Source: Pseudomonadota bacterium (lineage in GTDB: Bacteria; Pseudomonadota; Gammaproteobacteria; Burkholderiales; Burkholderiaceae_B). Taken from it: 64,000 nt of DNA. This document shows positions 41,864-51,871 of the stretch, piece by piece; the stretch's first letter is position 1; each line of letters begins with the position of its first letter. The stretch lies in assembly GCA_023423975.1 (NCBI GenBank), contig JAFAEO010000073.1:310001-374000 (forward strand), read 5' to 3'. Under the pieces are notes generated by a model. That model made no database searches. It was given only the letters and a program-made list of their open reading frames with translations, and was not told the origin of the DNA. The position numbers were made by a program, and so were the translations under genes.

Positions 41864-42658
41864 ATGCATTTTTACAATCTGCTGTTCGATATACCCATCT
41901 TTCTGGCCTGGGTTCTGTGCACTATTTTTTTTCTTGCTCTGTCCGGCCTCATTGTCCTGATTATTCGCCGGCAACGCAGCAATAGTACGTCCCCGCGCAG
42001 CAGCGCCCTGAGTCATACGCTTATTTCCGGTTTGCTGGTGCCCATTGGCCTGAATATGGCATTCATGGCCAGCGATGTATGGAAGGAAAATGAGAAAGGA
42101 CAAGCGGCCACCGAGCAGGAGGCCGGCGCAGTGCACGATGCGCTCCGAGTGCTCAAGCATATGCCCGAGCAGATCAATACAGACCTGCGCGCCCGTCTGC
42201 TGGCCTATGTGAACGCGGCCGTTCAGGATGAATGGCCACGCATGGGACACGACCAGGTCAGCGAGCGGACCGAATCGGCGCTGGATGTGCTGACCATTAA
42301 TGCGGCCAAAACCGCCATCGAGGTCCGCGATGACCCCTATGTCAGTTCGCAGATGGCGCTGGTCAATACGTATCTGAAACAAGTCCGGGAAGCTCGTGAT
42401 GAACGGCTTAATGTTGCCACTTATCACATCAATATGCAGAAATGGCTGGTGCTGCTGATTCTTCTGAGCGTCTGCATGTATGTGATATACGATATTCATT
42501 ATCACACCCGTCATGAGTTGCGCAAAGCCGTCGTACTTATTTCCCTAAGTTTCGCCAGCATCTCGTTTCTGATTCTGGTCAATGACCGGCCCTTTACCGG
42601 CAAGAGCATTATCGAACCGGAGCGTTTGCGACAAATCCAAAAGTCGCAGTTTCAGTAA
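41864..42658 (+). CDS. DUF4239 membrane protein
   Basis: A 264-residue inner-membrane protein with about four helices: one at residues 8-37, one at 48-70, and a pair at 192-240. The soluble middle (75-185) is helical and contains AVHDALRVLKHMPEQI and DEWPRM, as in the bestrophin-like DUF4239 family. No function is established. It lies 31 bases before ppc in the same direction and may share its transcript. Confidence 0.75.
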   Translation: MHFYNLLFDIPIFLAWVLCTIFFLALSGLIVLIIRRQRSNSTSPRSSALSHTLISGLLVPIGLNMAFMASDVWKENEKGQAATEQEAGAVHDALRVLKHMPEQINTDLRARLLAYVNAAVQDEWPRMGHDQVSERTESALDVLTINAAKTAIEVRDDPYVSSQMALVNTYLKQVREARDERLNVATYHINMQKWLVLLILLSVCMYVIYDIHYHTRHELRKAVVLISLSFASISFLILVNDRPFTGKSIIEPERLRQIQKSQFQ

Positions 42659-42689
42659 ACCGAATACGGCGCTCAGGAAAACCCCTACA

Positions 42690-45587
42690 ATGAAAATGAC
42701 TTCATCCCTTCAACCAATCGGAACAAGAGATAACGTGGACAAAGCAAGCACAGACAGAAATGAAATGCAGCAGGACATCCGCCTGCTGGGCAGGATCCTG
42801 GGGGCCGCCATCCGTGAATCGGACGGCCAGCCTATTTTTGATGTCATTGAGACTGTGCGCCGCGCTGCGGTACGCTTCAAGCGTGAAGGCATCCAGCAGG
42901 AACGCGATACGATGATCGAGAAACTGACGGCCTTGTCCGATGACCAGGCCAATACCCTGTCGCGTGCCTTCAGTTATTTCCTGCATCTGGCCAATTTGGC
43001 GGAAGACCGCGACCAGCAAAAGCGCCAGCGCCGTCGGTTGCTCAGCAGCAACGACGCCCAGGCTGGCACGCTGGGACACACCCTGACAGAACTGGAGCTC
43101 CATGGTGTGCAGCGCGGTCAGGTTCGCGATTTTCTGGCAAAAACCATGATTGTCCCGGTGCTGACGGCACACCCGACGGAAGTACAACGCAAAAGCACGC
43201 TGGATCTGCATCGGCACATCAGCCAGTGCCTGGTGGCCATCGACAGTCGCCTGACCGAAGAAGAAAGCCATCAACTGGCGCTGGAACTGACTGGCTATAT
43301 CAAAACGCTCTGGCTGACGCGCATGCTGCGCTTTAACAAGCTGACGGTCAATGACGAAATTGAAAATGCAGTCGCCTATTTCAGCACCACCTTCCTGAAA
43401 GCCATTCCTAACCTGTACACTACATTTGCACGCAGTCTGGGTGCGCAGCCGAACGATGCGGCGCTGGTGCCCACGTTCCTGAAAATGGGCTCCTGGATTG
43501 GCGGCGACCGTGACGGCAATCCCAACGTGAACGCCGACACCCTTACACATGCGATGAACCGCCATGCCACCACGCTGTTCGAATATTACCTGGCGCAGGT
43601 GCATCTGCTGGGCTCCGAACTGTCGCTGAGCACCTCTCTGACGCAGGTTTCGCCAGAACTGGCCAGCCTGTCGGAGGCCAGCCCGGATCAGTCACGCCAC
43701 CGGCTGGATGAGCCCTATCGCCGCGCACTGATCGGCGTGTACGCGCGCCTGGCGGCAACGGCAAAACAGCTGACCGCCCATGATCTGGCCCTGCGCAATA
43801 CAGTACCGGCCGATCCCTATGATGACCCGACCGCATTTGCTGCAGACCTGGCGGTCATTGCCCGATCGCTCTGCGATAACCATGCCGGCGCCGTCGTGCC
43901 CTTGCGTTTACAGGAGCTGCAACAGGCGGTCGCCGTGTTTGGATTTCACCTGGCAGCGCTGGATTTGCGGCAAAGTTCGGACGTACACGAGCGCATTCTG
44001 ACCGAACTGTATCAGCGTGCAGCGATCAAGCATAACGGTCAGCCGGTCCAGTACGACCAGCTGGATGAGGAACAGAAAATCGCTGTGCTGCTGGCCGAAC
44101 TGGACGATAGCCGTCCCCTGGTCTCGCCCTGGCAGCAGTACAGCGAAGAGACTCGCAAGGAATTGGCTATTTTGCAGGCGGCCGCTTCTGTGCGGCGTCA
44201 TTACGGGAACAATGCGATTACCCAGTATATTGTGTCCCATACCGAAACCCTCAGCGATCTGCTGGAAGTGCTGGTATTGCAGCAGGAAACCGGACTGATC
44301 TCGCAACAGCGTAACGACGCGGGCCAGCGCATGCCCGTGACACCTGGCGATGGCCTGATTGTCGTACCGCTTTTTGAAACCATCCCCGATCTGGAAGCCG
44401 GCCCGGCCATCATGGACCGCTGGCTGTCGCTGCCCCCGGTGCGCGAGCGCGTCACCCACGCCCAGGACGATATCCAGGAAGTCATGCTGGGCTACTCGGA
44501 CAGCAACAAGGATGGCGGCTACCTGACCTCCAACTGGTCTTTATATAACGCCGAATTGCAACTGCTTGAGGTATTCCGTCGCCATGATGTACGTTTGCGC
44601 CTGTTTCACGGCCGCGGCGGTTCCGTGGGTCGCGGCGGCGGCTCCAGCTTCGATGCGATCCTGGCGCAACCGCCCGGCACGGTCGACGGACAAATCCGGC
44701 TGACCGAACAGGGAGAGGTGATCCAGAGCAAATACAAAAATGCCGAAAGCGGACGCATCAATCTGGAATTGCTTGTTTCGGCAACGCTTTTGAGCAGCCT
44801 GGCGCCGCATGAGGAAACGCGCAAGGATGCAGATACCATGCAGCGCTATACGCAGGCCATGGCCTGGCTCTCGGATGCCGCCCAGCATGCCTATCGCCGG
44901 CTGGTGTATGACACCCCGGGCTTTGTCGATTATTTTTTTGCCGCCACGCCCATCAATGAAATTGCCGGCCTTAACATCGGCTCGCGCCCTGCCTCGCGCA
45001 AAAAGGGACAGCGCATCGAAGACCTGCGCGCTATTCCCTGGGGCTTTTCCTGGGCGCAATGCCGGTTGATGATCACCGGCTGGTATGGCGTGGGCACGGC
45101 AATCGATACGTTCATCCGCCTGGGCACCGGCAAGGACGACGGCAGTACCGAGCAATCACGAACGCAATTGCTGCGCGACATGGCCGAGCACTGGCCGTTT
45201 TTCCAGACAGTGCTGTCCAATATGGAAATGGTCCTGGCCAAAACCGACATGGACATCGGACGTCAGTACAGCGAACTGGTTGCAGATGAGCAGATACGCC
45301 GCAACATTTTCGGCATGATCGAACAGGAGTTTGGGTTAACGCGTGATGCGCTGTTTGCCATCAAGCAGCAGGACCTGCTGGCGGACAACCCCACCCTGAA
45401 AGCCGCCCTGCAGGAGCGCTTTGCTTATACCGACCCGTTGAACTATCTGCAGGTCGAGGTCATCCGGCGCCAGCGTGCGCTGGAAGATGCCCGGGAAGAG
45501 CCGTCCAAGCTCGAACAAATGCGCAGCCAGCGCACCATCCATCTGACCATCAACGGCATTGCCACCGGCCTGCGCAACTCAGGATAG
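42690..45587 (+). CDS. ppc: Phosphoenolpyruvate carboxylase
   Basis: Anaplerotic enzyme carboxylating PEP to oxaloacetate. The protein has 965 residues. Catalytic motifs are VLTAHPTEVQRKS (histidine near residue 165), GGDRDGNPNV, LGYSDSNKDGGYLTSNW, LRLFHGRGGSVGRGGG with the mobile loop, and the C-terminal SQRTIHLTINGIATGLRNSG. AGGA 11 bases before the ATG at 42690 supports this start; the frame stays open to 42582 inside the previous gene. Confidence 0.97.
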   Translation: MKMTSSLQPIGTRDNVDKASTDRNEMQQDIRLLGRILGAAIRESDGQPIFDVIETVRRAAVRFKREGIQQERDTMIEKLTALSDDQANTLSRAFSYFLHLANLAEDRDQQKRQRRRLLSSNDAQAGTLGHTLTELELHGVQRGQVRDFLAKTMIVPVLTAHPTEVQRKSTLDLHRHISQCLVAIDSRLTEEESHQLALELTGYIKTLWLTRMLRFNKLTVNDEIENAVAYFSTTFLKAIPNLYTTFARSLGAQPNDAALVPTFLKMGSWIGGDRDGNPNVNADTLTHAMNRHATTLFEYYLAQVHLLGSELSLSTSLTQVSPELASLSEASPDQSRHRLDEPYRRALIGVYARLAATAKQLTAHDLALRNTVPADPYDDPTAFAADLAVIARSLCDNHAGAVVPLRLQELQQAVAVFGFHLAALDLRQSSDVHERILTELYQRAAIKHNGQPVQYDQLDEEQKIAVLLAELDDSRPLVSPWQQYSEETRKELAILQAAASVRRHYGNNAITQYIVSHTETLSDLLEVLVLQQETGLISQQRNDAGQRMPVTPGDGLIVVPLFETIPDLEAGPAIMDRWLSLPPVRERVTHAQDDIQEVMLGYSDSNKDGGYLTSNWSLYNAELQLLEVFRRHDVRLRLFHGRGGSVGRGGGSSFDAILAQPPGTVDGQIRLTEQGEVIQSKYKNAESGRINLELLVSATLLSSLAPHEETRKDADTMQRYTQAMAWLSDAAQHAYRRLVYDTPGFVDYFFAATPINEIAGLNIGSRPASRKKGQRIEDLRAIPWGFSWAQCRLMITGWYGVGTAIDTFIRLGTGKDDGSTEQSRTQLLRDMAEHWPFFQTVLSNMEMVLAKTDMDIGRQYSELVADEQIRRNIFGMIEQEFGLTRDALFAIKQQDLLADNPTLKAALQERFAYTDPLNYLQVEVIRRQRALEDAREEPSKLEQMRSQRTIHLTINGIATGLRNSG

Positions 45588-45639
45588 CGCAGGCAGGCGG
45601 CAGGCGCGACAGCGCCGCCGCTTGCCTGTATCGGGATCG

Positions 45640-46362
45640 CTACAGCACTTTGGTAAACAGGCTGCGACGGCTGATCGCTTTGCCGGCCACCATGAACACG
45701 CCATCGCCGGTATAGTGCAGCGTTTCCGGATGCGCCGGTCGGGCGGCAACATGCGCCTTCACAATCTCGAAGATGAAGTAATTGTATTTGTCGACCAGCA
45801 CATCGTCATACAGCTTGCATTCGAAGGCGGCATGGCATTGCCCGATAATCGGCGCACTCACCCGTTCTGCCGGACTGGCGGTCAGGCCAAATTCAGTGAA
45901 TTTGTCCACCGTGCTGCCGCTGCAATTGCCAATGCGGCAGACAATATCAGTGAGCGCTGTTGTAGGCAGATTGATGACGCATTCACCGCTCTTGCGGATC
46001 ATATCGAAACTGTGATTGCCCGATGAAATCATGCATCCGAACAATGACGGTGCAAACTCCAGAATGCAATGCCAGCCCATGGTCATGATATTGTGGCGAC
46101 CCTGCCAGTGCGATGAGACCAGCACAATGGGTCCCGGTTCAAGGTAGCGCCGTGCCTGGCTCACCGGAAAGTCCTTTTTGCGTGGTGTGCCCAGGTGTCT
46201 CTTGTTTGCCGGCCTGCCATGCGAGTCATCGTCTGCACGCCGTGCCGCCGGGTCGGCGCGCTTAGCGCTACGCCCGGTCTGATCTGCGGCTCGCCTGCCT
46301 GGCTGGCGCTTTGTCCTGCTATCGGCTTTCCCGCTATCTGCTGCTTTATCTGCCTTTGTCAT
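45640..46362 (-). CDS. Flavin reductase-like protein with basic N-terminal tail
   Basis: A 240-residue protein. Residues about 80-235 form a flavin-reductase-like FMN-binding domain (PIVLVSSHWQGRHNIMTMGWHC, MISSGNHSFDMIRKSGECVINLP). The first 70 residues are a low-complexity tail of Lys, Arg, Ala, Asp and Gly (SKADSRTKRQPGRRAADQT-like), not part of the fold. AGGAGAGACACGT before the ATG at 46362 marks the start. The tail could bind nucleic acid or be unstructured; its role is unknown. Confidence 0.82.
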   Translation of the reverse strand: MTKADKAADSGKADSRTKRQPGRRAADQTGRSAKRADPAARRADDDSHGRPANKRHLGTPRKKDFPVSQARRYLEPGPIVLVSSHWQGRHNIMTMGWHCILEFAPSLFGCMISSGNHSFDMIRKSGECVINLPTTALTDIVCRIGNCSGSTVDKFTEFGLTASPAERVSAPIIGQCHAAFECKLYDDVLVDKYNYFIFEIVKAHVAARPAHPETLHYTGDGVFMVAGKAISRRSLFTKVL

Positions 46363-46433
46363 ACGTGTCTCTCCTGGTTTGTGAATACAACAGGAAAATG
46401 CGCAACAACGGTGACGGCCTGTGCAAAGAAAAA

Positions 46434-46452
46434 CGGCCGGATAAACCGGCCG
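46434..46452 (-). terminator. Intrinsic terminator after ilvD
   Basis: CGGCCGG / CCGGCCG (46434-46440 and 46446-46452) with a five-base loop. On the minus strand it is followed by TTTTTCTTT. Confidence 0.88.
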
Positions 46453-46467
46453 CATGCTTGCTTCGCT

Positions 46468-48327
46468 TTATTTTATCAACTGGCTGATGTCACGCACTGC
46501 ACCGCGATCGGCTGAGGTAGCCATCGCAGCATAGGCTTTGAGCGCCTGTGATACGTAACGCTCGCGATGCACCGGATGCCAGGCGCTTTGACCGCGATTT
46601 TCCATCTCGGCACGGCGACGCGTGAGTTCGGTTTCATCCACCGCCAGGTTGATTGTACGGTTTGGAATATCAATCTCGATCACGTCATCGTCATGCACCA
46701 GGCCGATGGTGCCCCCTTCTGCCGCTTCCGGAGAAGCATGGCCGATCACCAGGCCTGAAGAGCCGCCCGAGAAACGACCGTCGGTCAGCAACGCCGCCTT
46801 GGCACCCAGCCCCTTGGATTTGAGGTACGACGTGGGGTACAGCATTTCCTGCATGCCAGGGCCACCTTTGGGCCCTTCATAGCGAATAATGACAACGTGG
46901 CCTTCCTGGACCTTGCCGCCCAGGATGCCGTCGGTCGCATCTTCCTGACTTTCGAACACAATGGCCCGACCAGTGAATTTCAGAATGCTTTCATCTACAC
47001 CCGCAGTTTTGACAATACAGCCATTTTCTGCCAGGTTACCGTACAACACTGCCAGACCACCATCCTGCGAATAGGCATGGGCCTTGTCACGGATACAACC
47101 TTCGGCGCGGTCCAGATCCAGTTCGGCAAATTGCCGGTCCTGACTGAAGGCCACCTGAGTGGGTACTCCGCCAGGAGAGGCTTTGAAGAACGTCTTGACC
47201 TCTTCCGTGGCATGGCCGCTGTTAACATCCCACTGCTCAATGGCCTTGCCCAGCGTGCCGCTATGCGCATTACCGGCATTCAGATCCAGCAAGCCTGCGC
47301 GACTGAGTTCGCCCAGGATGGCGATCACGCCGCCGGCGCGATGCACGTCTTCGATATGAAATTTATTGGTCGCAGGCGCCACCTTGCAGACACATGGTAC
47401 ATGACGCGATATGCGGTCAATGTCGGCCATCGTGAAATCAACGCCCGCTTCCTGGGCCGCAGCCAGCAAATGCAGCACGGTGTTGGTAGAACCGCCCATG
47501 GCCACATCCAGTGTCATGGCGTTTTCAAAGGCGGCCTTGGTCGCGATGGCGCGCGGCAATACAGAGGCATCATCCTGTTCATAGTAGCGCTTGCACAGTT
47601 CAACCACCAGATGGCCGGCGCGTTCAAAAAGTGCCCGACGACGGGCATGGGTAGCCACGATCGTGCCATTGCCCGGCAGGGACAAACCCAGCACTTCGGT
47701 CAGGCAATTCATGGAATTGGCGGTGAACATGCCGGAACAGGACCCGCAGGTGGGGCATGCATTGCGTTCAATTTCATCGGTTTCGGCGTCGGACACAGTG
47801 GGATCGCCCGCCTTGATCATGGCGTCGACCAGATCCAGCTTGATCACCTTATTGGTTTCGGGCGCAAGCACCTTACCGGCTTCCATCGGTCCACCGGAAA
47901 CGAAGACCACCGGAATGTTCAGCCGCATGGCAGCCATCAACATGCCCGGCGTGATCTTATCGCAGTTGGAAATGCAGACCATGGCATCGGCGCAATGCGC
48001 GTTAACCATATATTCGACTGAGTCGGCAATCAGTTCACGCGATGGCAGCGAATACAGCATGCCGCCGTGACCCATGGCTATACCATCGTCAACCGCAATC
48101 GTATTGAACTCCTTGGCCACACCACCCGCTGCCTCGATTTGCCGTGCAACCAGTTGCCCCATATCCTTCAGGTGCACGTGCCCCGGAACAAACTGGGTAA
48201 AAGAGTTAACCACGGCAACGATCGGCTTGCCGAAATCGCCGTCTTTCATGCCTGTGGCGCGCCACAAGGCACGCGCACCGGCCATATTACGACCGTGGGT
48301 CGAGGTTTTGGAACGATATTGGGGCAT
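46468..48327 (-). CDS. ilvD: Dihydroxy-acid dehydratase
   Basis: Dehydrates dihydroxy-isovalerate and its homologue in branched-chain amino-acid synthesis. The protein has 619 residues, the long cluster form. Cluster cysteines lie in CISNCDKITPGML and CPTCGSCSGMFTANSMNCL. The catalytic LTDGRFSGGSSGLVIGHASPEAAEGG block is near residue 515. It starts 40 bases after the glnQ stop on the same strand, so it may be partly co-transcribed with the transporter. Confidence 0.97.
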   Translation of the reverse strand: MPQYRSKTSTHGRNMAGARALWRATGMKDGDFGKPIVAVVNSFTQFVPGHVHLKDMGQLVARQIEAAGGVAKEFNTIAVDDGIAMGHGGMLYSLPSRELIADSVEYMVNAHCADAMVCISNCDKITPGMLMAAMRLNIPVVFVSGGPMEAGKVLAPETNKVIKLDLVDAMIKAGDPTVSDAETDEIERNACPTCGSCSGMFTANSMNCLTEVLGLSLPGNGTIVATHARRRALFERAGHLVVELCKRYYEQDDASVLPRAIATKAAFENAMTLDVAMGGSTNTVLHLLAAAQEAGVDFTMADIDRISRHVPCVCKVAPATNKFHIEDVHRAGGVIAILGELSRAGLLDLNAGNAHSGTLGKAIEQWDVNSGHATEEVKTFFKASPGGVPTQVAFSQDRQFAELDLDRAEGCIRDKAHAYSQDGGLAVLYGNLAENGCIVKTAGVDESILKFTGRAIVFESQEDATDGILGGKVQEGHVVIIRYEGPKGGPGMQEMLYPTSYLKSKGLGAKAALLTDGRFSGGSSGLVIGHASPEAAEGGTIGLVHDDDVIEIDIPNRTINLAVDETELTRRRAEMENRGQSAWHPVHRERYVSQALKAYAAMATSADRGAVRDISQLIK

Positions 48328-48367
48328 TTCTGACTACTTCCTGGAAAAAACGGGGGAACTTTGTAAT

Positions 48368-49096
48368 TTACACCACATGCTGCAGAAAGTCTTTCAAACG
48401 CTGACTTGGCGGTGAAGACAGCAGCTCTGCCGGTTTGCCGTCGTGGGCAATTTTGCCGTTATCAATAAAAAGCAGGCGACTGCCGACCTTTCTGGCAAAA
48501 TCCATTTCGTGCGTTACCACCACCATCGTCATGCCCTCTTCGGCCAGATCCTTCATCACTTTGAGCACCTCATGGCGCAACTCCGGATCCAGTGCCGAAG
48601 TCGGCTCGTCAAACAGCATCAGTAGCGGCCTGACCGCCAGCGAACGGGCAATGGCCACCCGCTGCTGCTGGCCGCCGGACAGCTCGCTCGGATAATGGTT
48701 CATTCTCTCGGCCAGCCCGACCTTGTCCAGCAATGCGATGGCTTCGGTGCGTGCCTGTTGTTTTGATACTCCCCGCGACTCCAGCGGGCCGAACATGACA
48801 TTTTCCAGCGCCGTCAGTTGCGGAAAAAGGTTGAACTGCTGAAACACCATGCCCGCTTCGCGACGCAGCTCGCGCACCTCAGCCTGGGTGCCGCGTACAC
48901 TGAGCTCGCCCACCCGGATATCGCCCCCCTGGATGGTTTCCAGTGCATTGATGCAGCGCAGGAAGGTAGACTTTCCCGAACCGGACGGCCCGACCACCAC
49001 CACGACTTCGCCTTTTTCAATGCTCAGGCTGATGTCGTTCAAAATTGTATTGTCGCCAAATTTTTTGACGACGTTTTCAAAGGTAACCATACTCAT
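48368..49096 (-). CDS. glnQ: Amino-acid ABC transporter ATP-binding protein (GlnQ type)
   Basis: A 242-residue polar amino-acid importer ATPase. Walker A is GPSGSGKSTFLRC, the Q-loop region is GMVFQQFNLFP, the signature LSGGQQQRVAIARSL, Walker B LMLFDEPTSALD and the H-loop VVTHEMDFA. It starts inside the glnP stop (ATGA overlap). The glutamine specificity is inferred from the paired binding protein. Confidence 0.93.
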   Translation of the reverse strand: MSMVTFENVVKKFGDNTILNDISLSIEKGEVVVVVGPSGSGKSTFLRCINALETIQGGDIRVGELSVRGTQAEVRELRREAGMVFQQFNLFPQLTALENVMFGPLESRGVSKQQARTEAIALLDKVGLAERMNHYPSELSGGQQQRVAIARSLAVRPLLMLFDEPTSALDPELRHEVLKVMKDLAEEGMTMVVVTHEMDFARKVGSRLLFIDNGKIAHDGKPAELLSSPPSQRLKDFLQHVV

Positions 49097-49803
49097 ACGT
49101 TACGCATCCTGTGTTCCATGATTTTCAGCGCCAGTGCGATCAGCCCGTTCAGAATCAGGTAAATGACGGCGACAGCGCCCCAGATTTCCACCGCACGAAA
49201 GTTGGCGGCCATGATTTCCTGGCCCTGGCGGGTCAGCTCGGCCACGCCGATCACGATAAAGAGCGACGAGTCTTTCAGACTGATAATGCACTGGTTGCCC
49301 AGCGCGGGGATCATGCGACGAAATGCGACCGGCCAGATAATCTTGAGTAAAATCCTGTGAAAAGACAGGCCCATTGATTGCCCGGCCTCGAACAGCCCCT
49401 TGGGCACCGACTGCAGCGCGCCGCGCACGATTTCTGCAATATAGGCCCCCGAGTTGATGATCAAGGTAGCAATGGCGGCCGACATGCCGTCCACGCGCAG
49501 GTCCATGAGCAAGGGCAGTGCAAAATAGATAAACATGACCTGCACCACGATGGGCGTGCCCCGCACCACCAGCACATAAAGCTGGGCGATCAGGCTCAGA
49601 AGCGGACCCAGAATGCCGGCAACCGGATTGCGGCGAATGGTTTCGGCGCTAAACAAGGACGGAATGTAGGCTCTGATCACACCTGTGATGGCGCCAAGCA
49701 GCACCCCGCCAAAAAGCCCCCAGAATGTAATCTTGATGGTGACCCAGGTGCCTGCCATCAGGCTGGGCAGCGCGTCCTGGACAACGGAAAAGTCAAAATC
49801 CAT
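49093..49803 (-). CDS. glnP: Amino-acid ABC transporter permease (GlnP type)
   Basis: A 236-residue His/Glu/Gln-class permease with about five helices. The EAA-like loop EAGQSMGLSFHRILLKIIWPVAFRRMIP contacts the ATPase, and SAYIAEIVRGALQSVPKG-type sequence precedes it. It overlaps glnQ by four bases and is separated from the binding-protein gene by a hairpin terminator. Confidence 0.92.
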   Translation of the reverse strand: MDFDFSVVQDALPSLMAGTWVTIKITFWGLFGGVLLGAITGVIRAYIPSLFSAETIRRNPVAGILGPLLSLIAQLYVLVVRGTPIVVQVMFIYFALPLLMDLRVDGMSAAIATLIINSGAYIAEIVRGALQSVPKGLFEAGQSMGLSFHRILLKIIWPVAFRRMIPALGNQCIISLKDSSLFIVIGVAELTRQGQEIMAANFRAVEIWGAVAVIYLILNGLIALALKIMEHRMRNV

Positions 49804-49833
49804 GTGTGAATCCTGTTTGAATATTGTGACCGC

Positions 49834-49882
49834 AAAAAAGCAAAATCCGGTGACTGTATCCGCATGGAGACAATCACCGGAT
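49834..49882 (-). terminator. Intercistronic terminator between glnH and glnP
   Basis: ATCCGGTGA (49845-49853) and TCACCGGAT (49874-49882) form a perfect nine-base stem; on the minus strand TTTTGCTTTTTTGC follows. Partial read-through would give more binding protein than permease. Confidence 0.65.
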
Positions 49883-49941
49883 CGCTATTTCCGGCGATGC
49901 AGCACCCGCAATGTATGGTCATACATGGGGAGCGCAGGCAA

Positions 49942-50703
49942 TTACTTCACTGCCTGACCAAACCATTTGGTATAGATTTTGTCGTATTCGCCATTTTCTT
50001 TCAGTTTCTTGAGTGACGCGTTGACCTTCTCGACCAGGTCACTGCCCTTGGGAAAAGCAATGCCATAAAAGTCGCCGCTTTGTACAGAGCCGGTCACCAG
50101 GACCTTGCCCTTGCCGCCGGTATTGGCGTAATACTGTACATTGGGGGTATCGTGCACGACTGCATCGACACGACCAGTGGCCAGGTCAAGAAATGCGTTG
50201 TCGATATTGGGGAACAGTTTGACTTTGGCGTCCGGCACTTCCTTTTTCAGGAAATCAACCGTCGCAGTGCCTGTTTTTGCCGCTACTTCCTTACCAGCCA
50301 GATCTTTGGCGGTCTTGATGGTGTCCTTGTTCTTGACCGATGTCAGGATGGCAATACCGCTTTCGTAATAAGGATCAGAGAAATCGATGACCTTTTTGCG
50401 CTCATCCTTGATGGTGATGCCAGCGAGCGCCACGTCGATATTCTTGGTCTGCAGACCGGGAATGATGCCGTTAAAATCCATGGGCTGCAGGCGGTATTTA
50501 ACGCCCATATCCTTGGCCAGCGCTTCCCACAATTCAACGTCGAAACCCACATATTTGCCGTCCTGCTTGAATTCGAAGGGCACAAAAGCGGTATCGGTGG
50601 CAACCACAAGCTCTTTGTCCTGTGCTTGAGCAACGGTAGTTGCCGGCACAGCCAACGTGATGGCAAATCCCAGTAAGGCTGCTTTCAGTTTGCTCTTGAT
50701 CAT
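49942..50703 (-). CDS. glnH: Amino-acid ABC transporter substrate-binding protein (GlnH type)
   Basis: A 253-residue periplasmic protein with a Sec signal (MIKSKLKAALLGFAITLAV, cleavage near AQAQ). The mature fold has ELVVATDTAFVPFEF, VGFDVELWEALA, GTATVDFL and DAVVHDTPNVQYY, closest to glutamine binders. GAGG six bases before the ATG at 50703 decides the start. It is the first gene of glnHPQ. Confidence 0.93.
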   Translation of the reverse strand: MIKSKLKAALLGFAITLAVPATTVAQAQDKELVVATDTAFVPFEFKQDGKYVGFDVELWEALAKDMGVKYRLQPMDFNGIIPGLQTKNIDVALAGITIKDERKKVIDFSDPYYESGIAILTSVKNKDTIKTAKDLAGKEVAAKTGTATVDFLKKEVPDAKVKLFPNIDNAFLDLATGRVDAVVHDTPNVQYYANTGGKGKVLVTGSVQSGDFYGIAFPKGSDLVEKVNASLKKLKENGEYDKIYTKWFGQAVK

Positions 50704-50905
50704 CTTGAACCTCAAAAAAAATTATTTTTAAATTCAGGCCGTACGCCGCTGGGCTGGCCGTGAACACGGTTTTACCAGACAACTATAACCCAATTTTTTA
50801 TCGGACGCGCGCAGGCAGATTCGCGACTCAGGTAAACCCTGAGCGGCAGAACCAAGATCAAAAAGCAGAACGTTACTACCGATGCGCCAACGGCATCGAT
50901 ATGGG

Positions 50906-51871
50906 TCAGCGGTCGCGTTCAGTGGCGAAGGTACAAAACGCCAGCAGAGATTCGCGGAACACGGAATCAGGGAACGCCTGCAGCGCGGCGCGTGCACGCT
51001 CAGACTCTTCGCGGGCCACCTGGCGGGTGTACTCCAGCGCATCGGTGTCGTTGATGGCCCGGGCCACCTCGGCAAAATCGGCCTCACCCGTTTCAATCGC
51101 CTTGTGGATGAGGGAACGTTGCTGTGGCGTACCGACCTGCATGACGCGGATAAGCGGCAGTGTAGGTTTGCCTTCGCGCAGGTCATCCCCCACATTTTTA
51201 CCCAGCGATTCCACGTCACCCGTGTAATCGAGCACGTCGTCAATCAGCTGAAACGCTGTGCCCACGTAGCGACCATAGTCGGCAGCTGCGGTTTCCTGCG
51301 CCGGCGTGGCCCCGGCCAGCAAGGCGCCGGTTTGCATGGCGGCTTCAAAAAGCTTGGCCGTTTTGTAGCGGATCACCTGCAGGTAGCGTTCGACCGATAC
51401 GTCCGGATCATGCACGTTGAGCAACTGCAATACTTCACCTTCGGCAATCACGGTGGTTGCGGCTGACAACACCTGCATGATCCGCATTGAATCGAGTTCG
51501 ACCATCATTTCGAATGACCGGGAATACAGATAGTCGCCCACCAACACGCTGGCGGCATTGCCGAATACGGCATTGGCCGTATCGCGACCGCGACGCAGAT
51601 CGGACTCGTCAACGACATCGTCATGCAATAGCGTGGAGGTATGGATAAACTCAACCACCGCAGCCAGCGTGTGGTGGGCCTGCCCCTGGTAGCCAAAGGC
51701 ACGGGCTGCCATCAGCACCAGTGCGGGTCGCATGCGTTTGCCGCCCGCCCCGATGATATATTCACCGATGGTGCGGATAAGAACAACGTCAGAGTCGAGT
51801 TTCTTGCGGATTACGCCATCCACGGCGCGCATATCATCGTTGATGGGACGGATAATCTCTGGGAGGTTCAA
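50906..51871 (-). CDS. ispB: Polyprenyl (octaprenyl) diphosphate synthase, TTG start
   Basis: Makes the long isoprenoid side chain of ubiquinone. The protein has 321 residues. The two aspartate-rich motifs are LLHDDVVDESDLRRG and QLIDDVLDYTG; GAGGKRMRPALVL precedes them. The frame stays open to 52159, but the family start NLPEIIRPINDDM lies just after a TTG at 51871 with AGGA six bases upstream, so I infer a TTG start. The longer reading would overlap the divergent ATPase gene. Confidence 0.93.
   Translation of the reverse strand: MNLPEIIRPINDDMRAVDGVIRKKLDSDVVLIRTIGEYIIGAGGKRMRPALVLMAARAFGYQGQAHHTLAAVVEFIHTSTLLHDDVVDESDLRRGRDTANAVFGNAASVLVGDYLYSRSFEMMVELDSMRIMQVLSAATTVIAEGEVLQLLNVHDPDVSVERYLQVIRYKTAKLFEAAMQTGALLAGATPAQETAAADYGRYVGTAFQLIDDVLDYTGDVESLGKNVGDDLREGKPTLPLIRVMQVGTPQQRSLIHKAIETGEADFAEVARAINDTDALEYTRQVAREESERARAALQAFPDSVFRESLLAFCTFATERDR

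Noticed and set aside
46897..48021. Plus-strand frame of 374 codons opposite ilvD
   Set aside because: It lies wholly antisense to a clear ilvD, has no family motif and no ribosome-binding site; a high-GC shadow frame.
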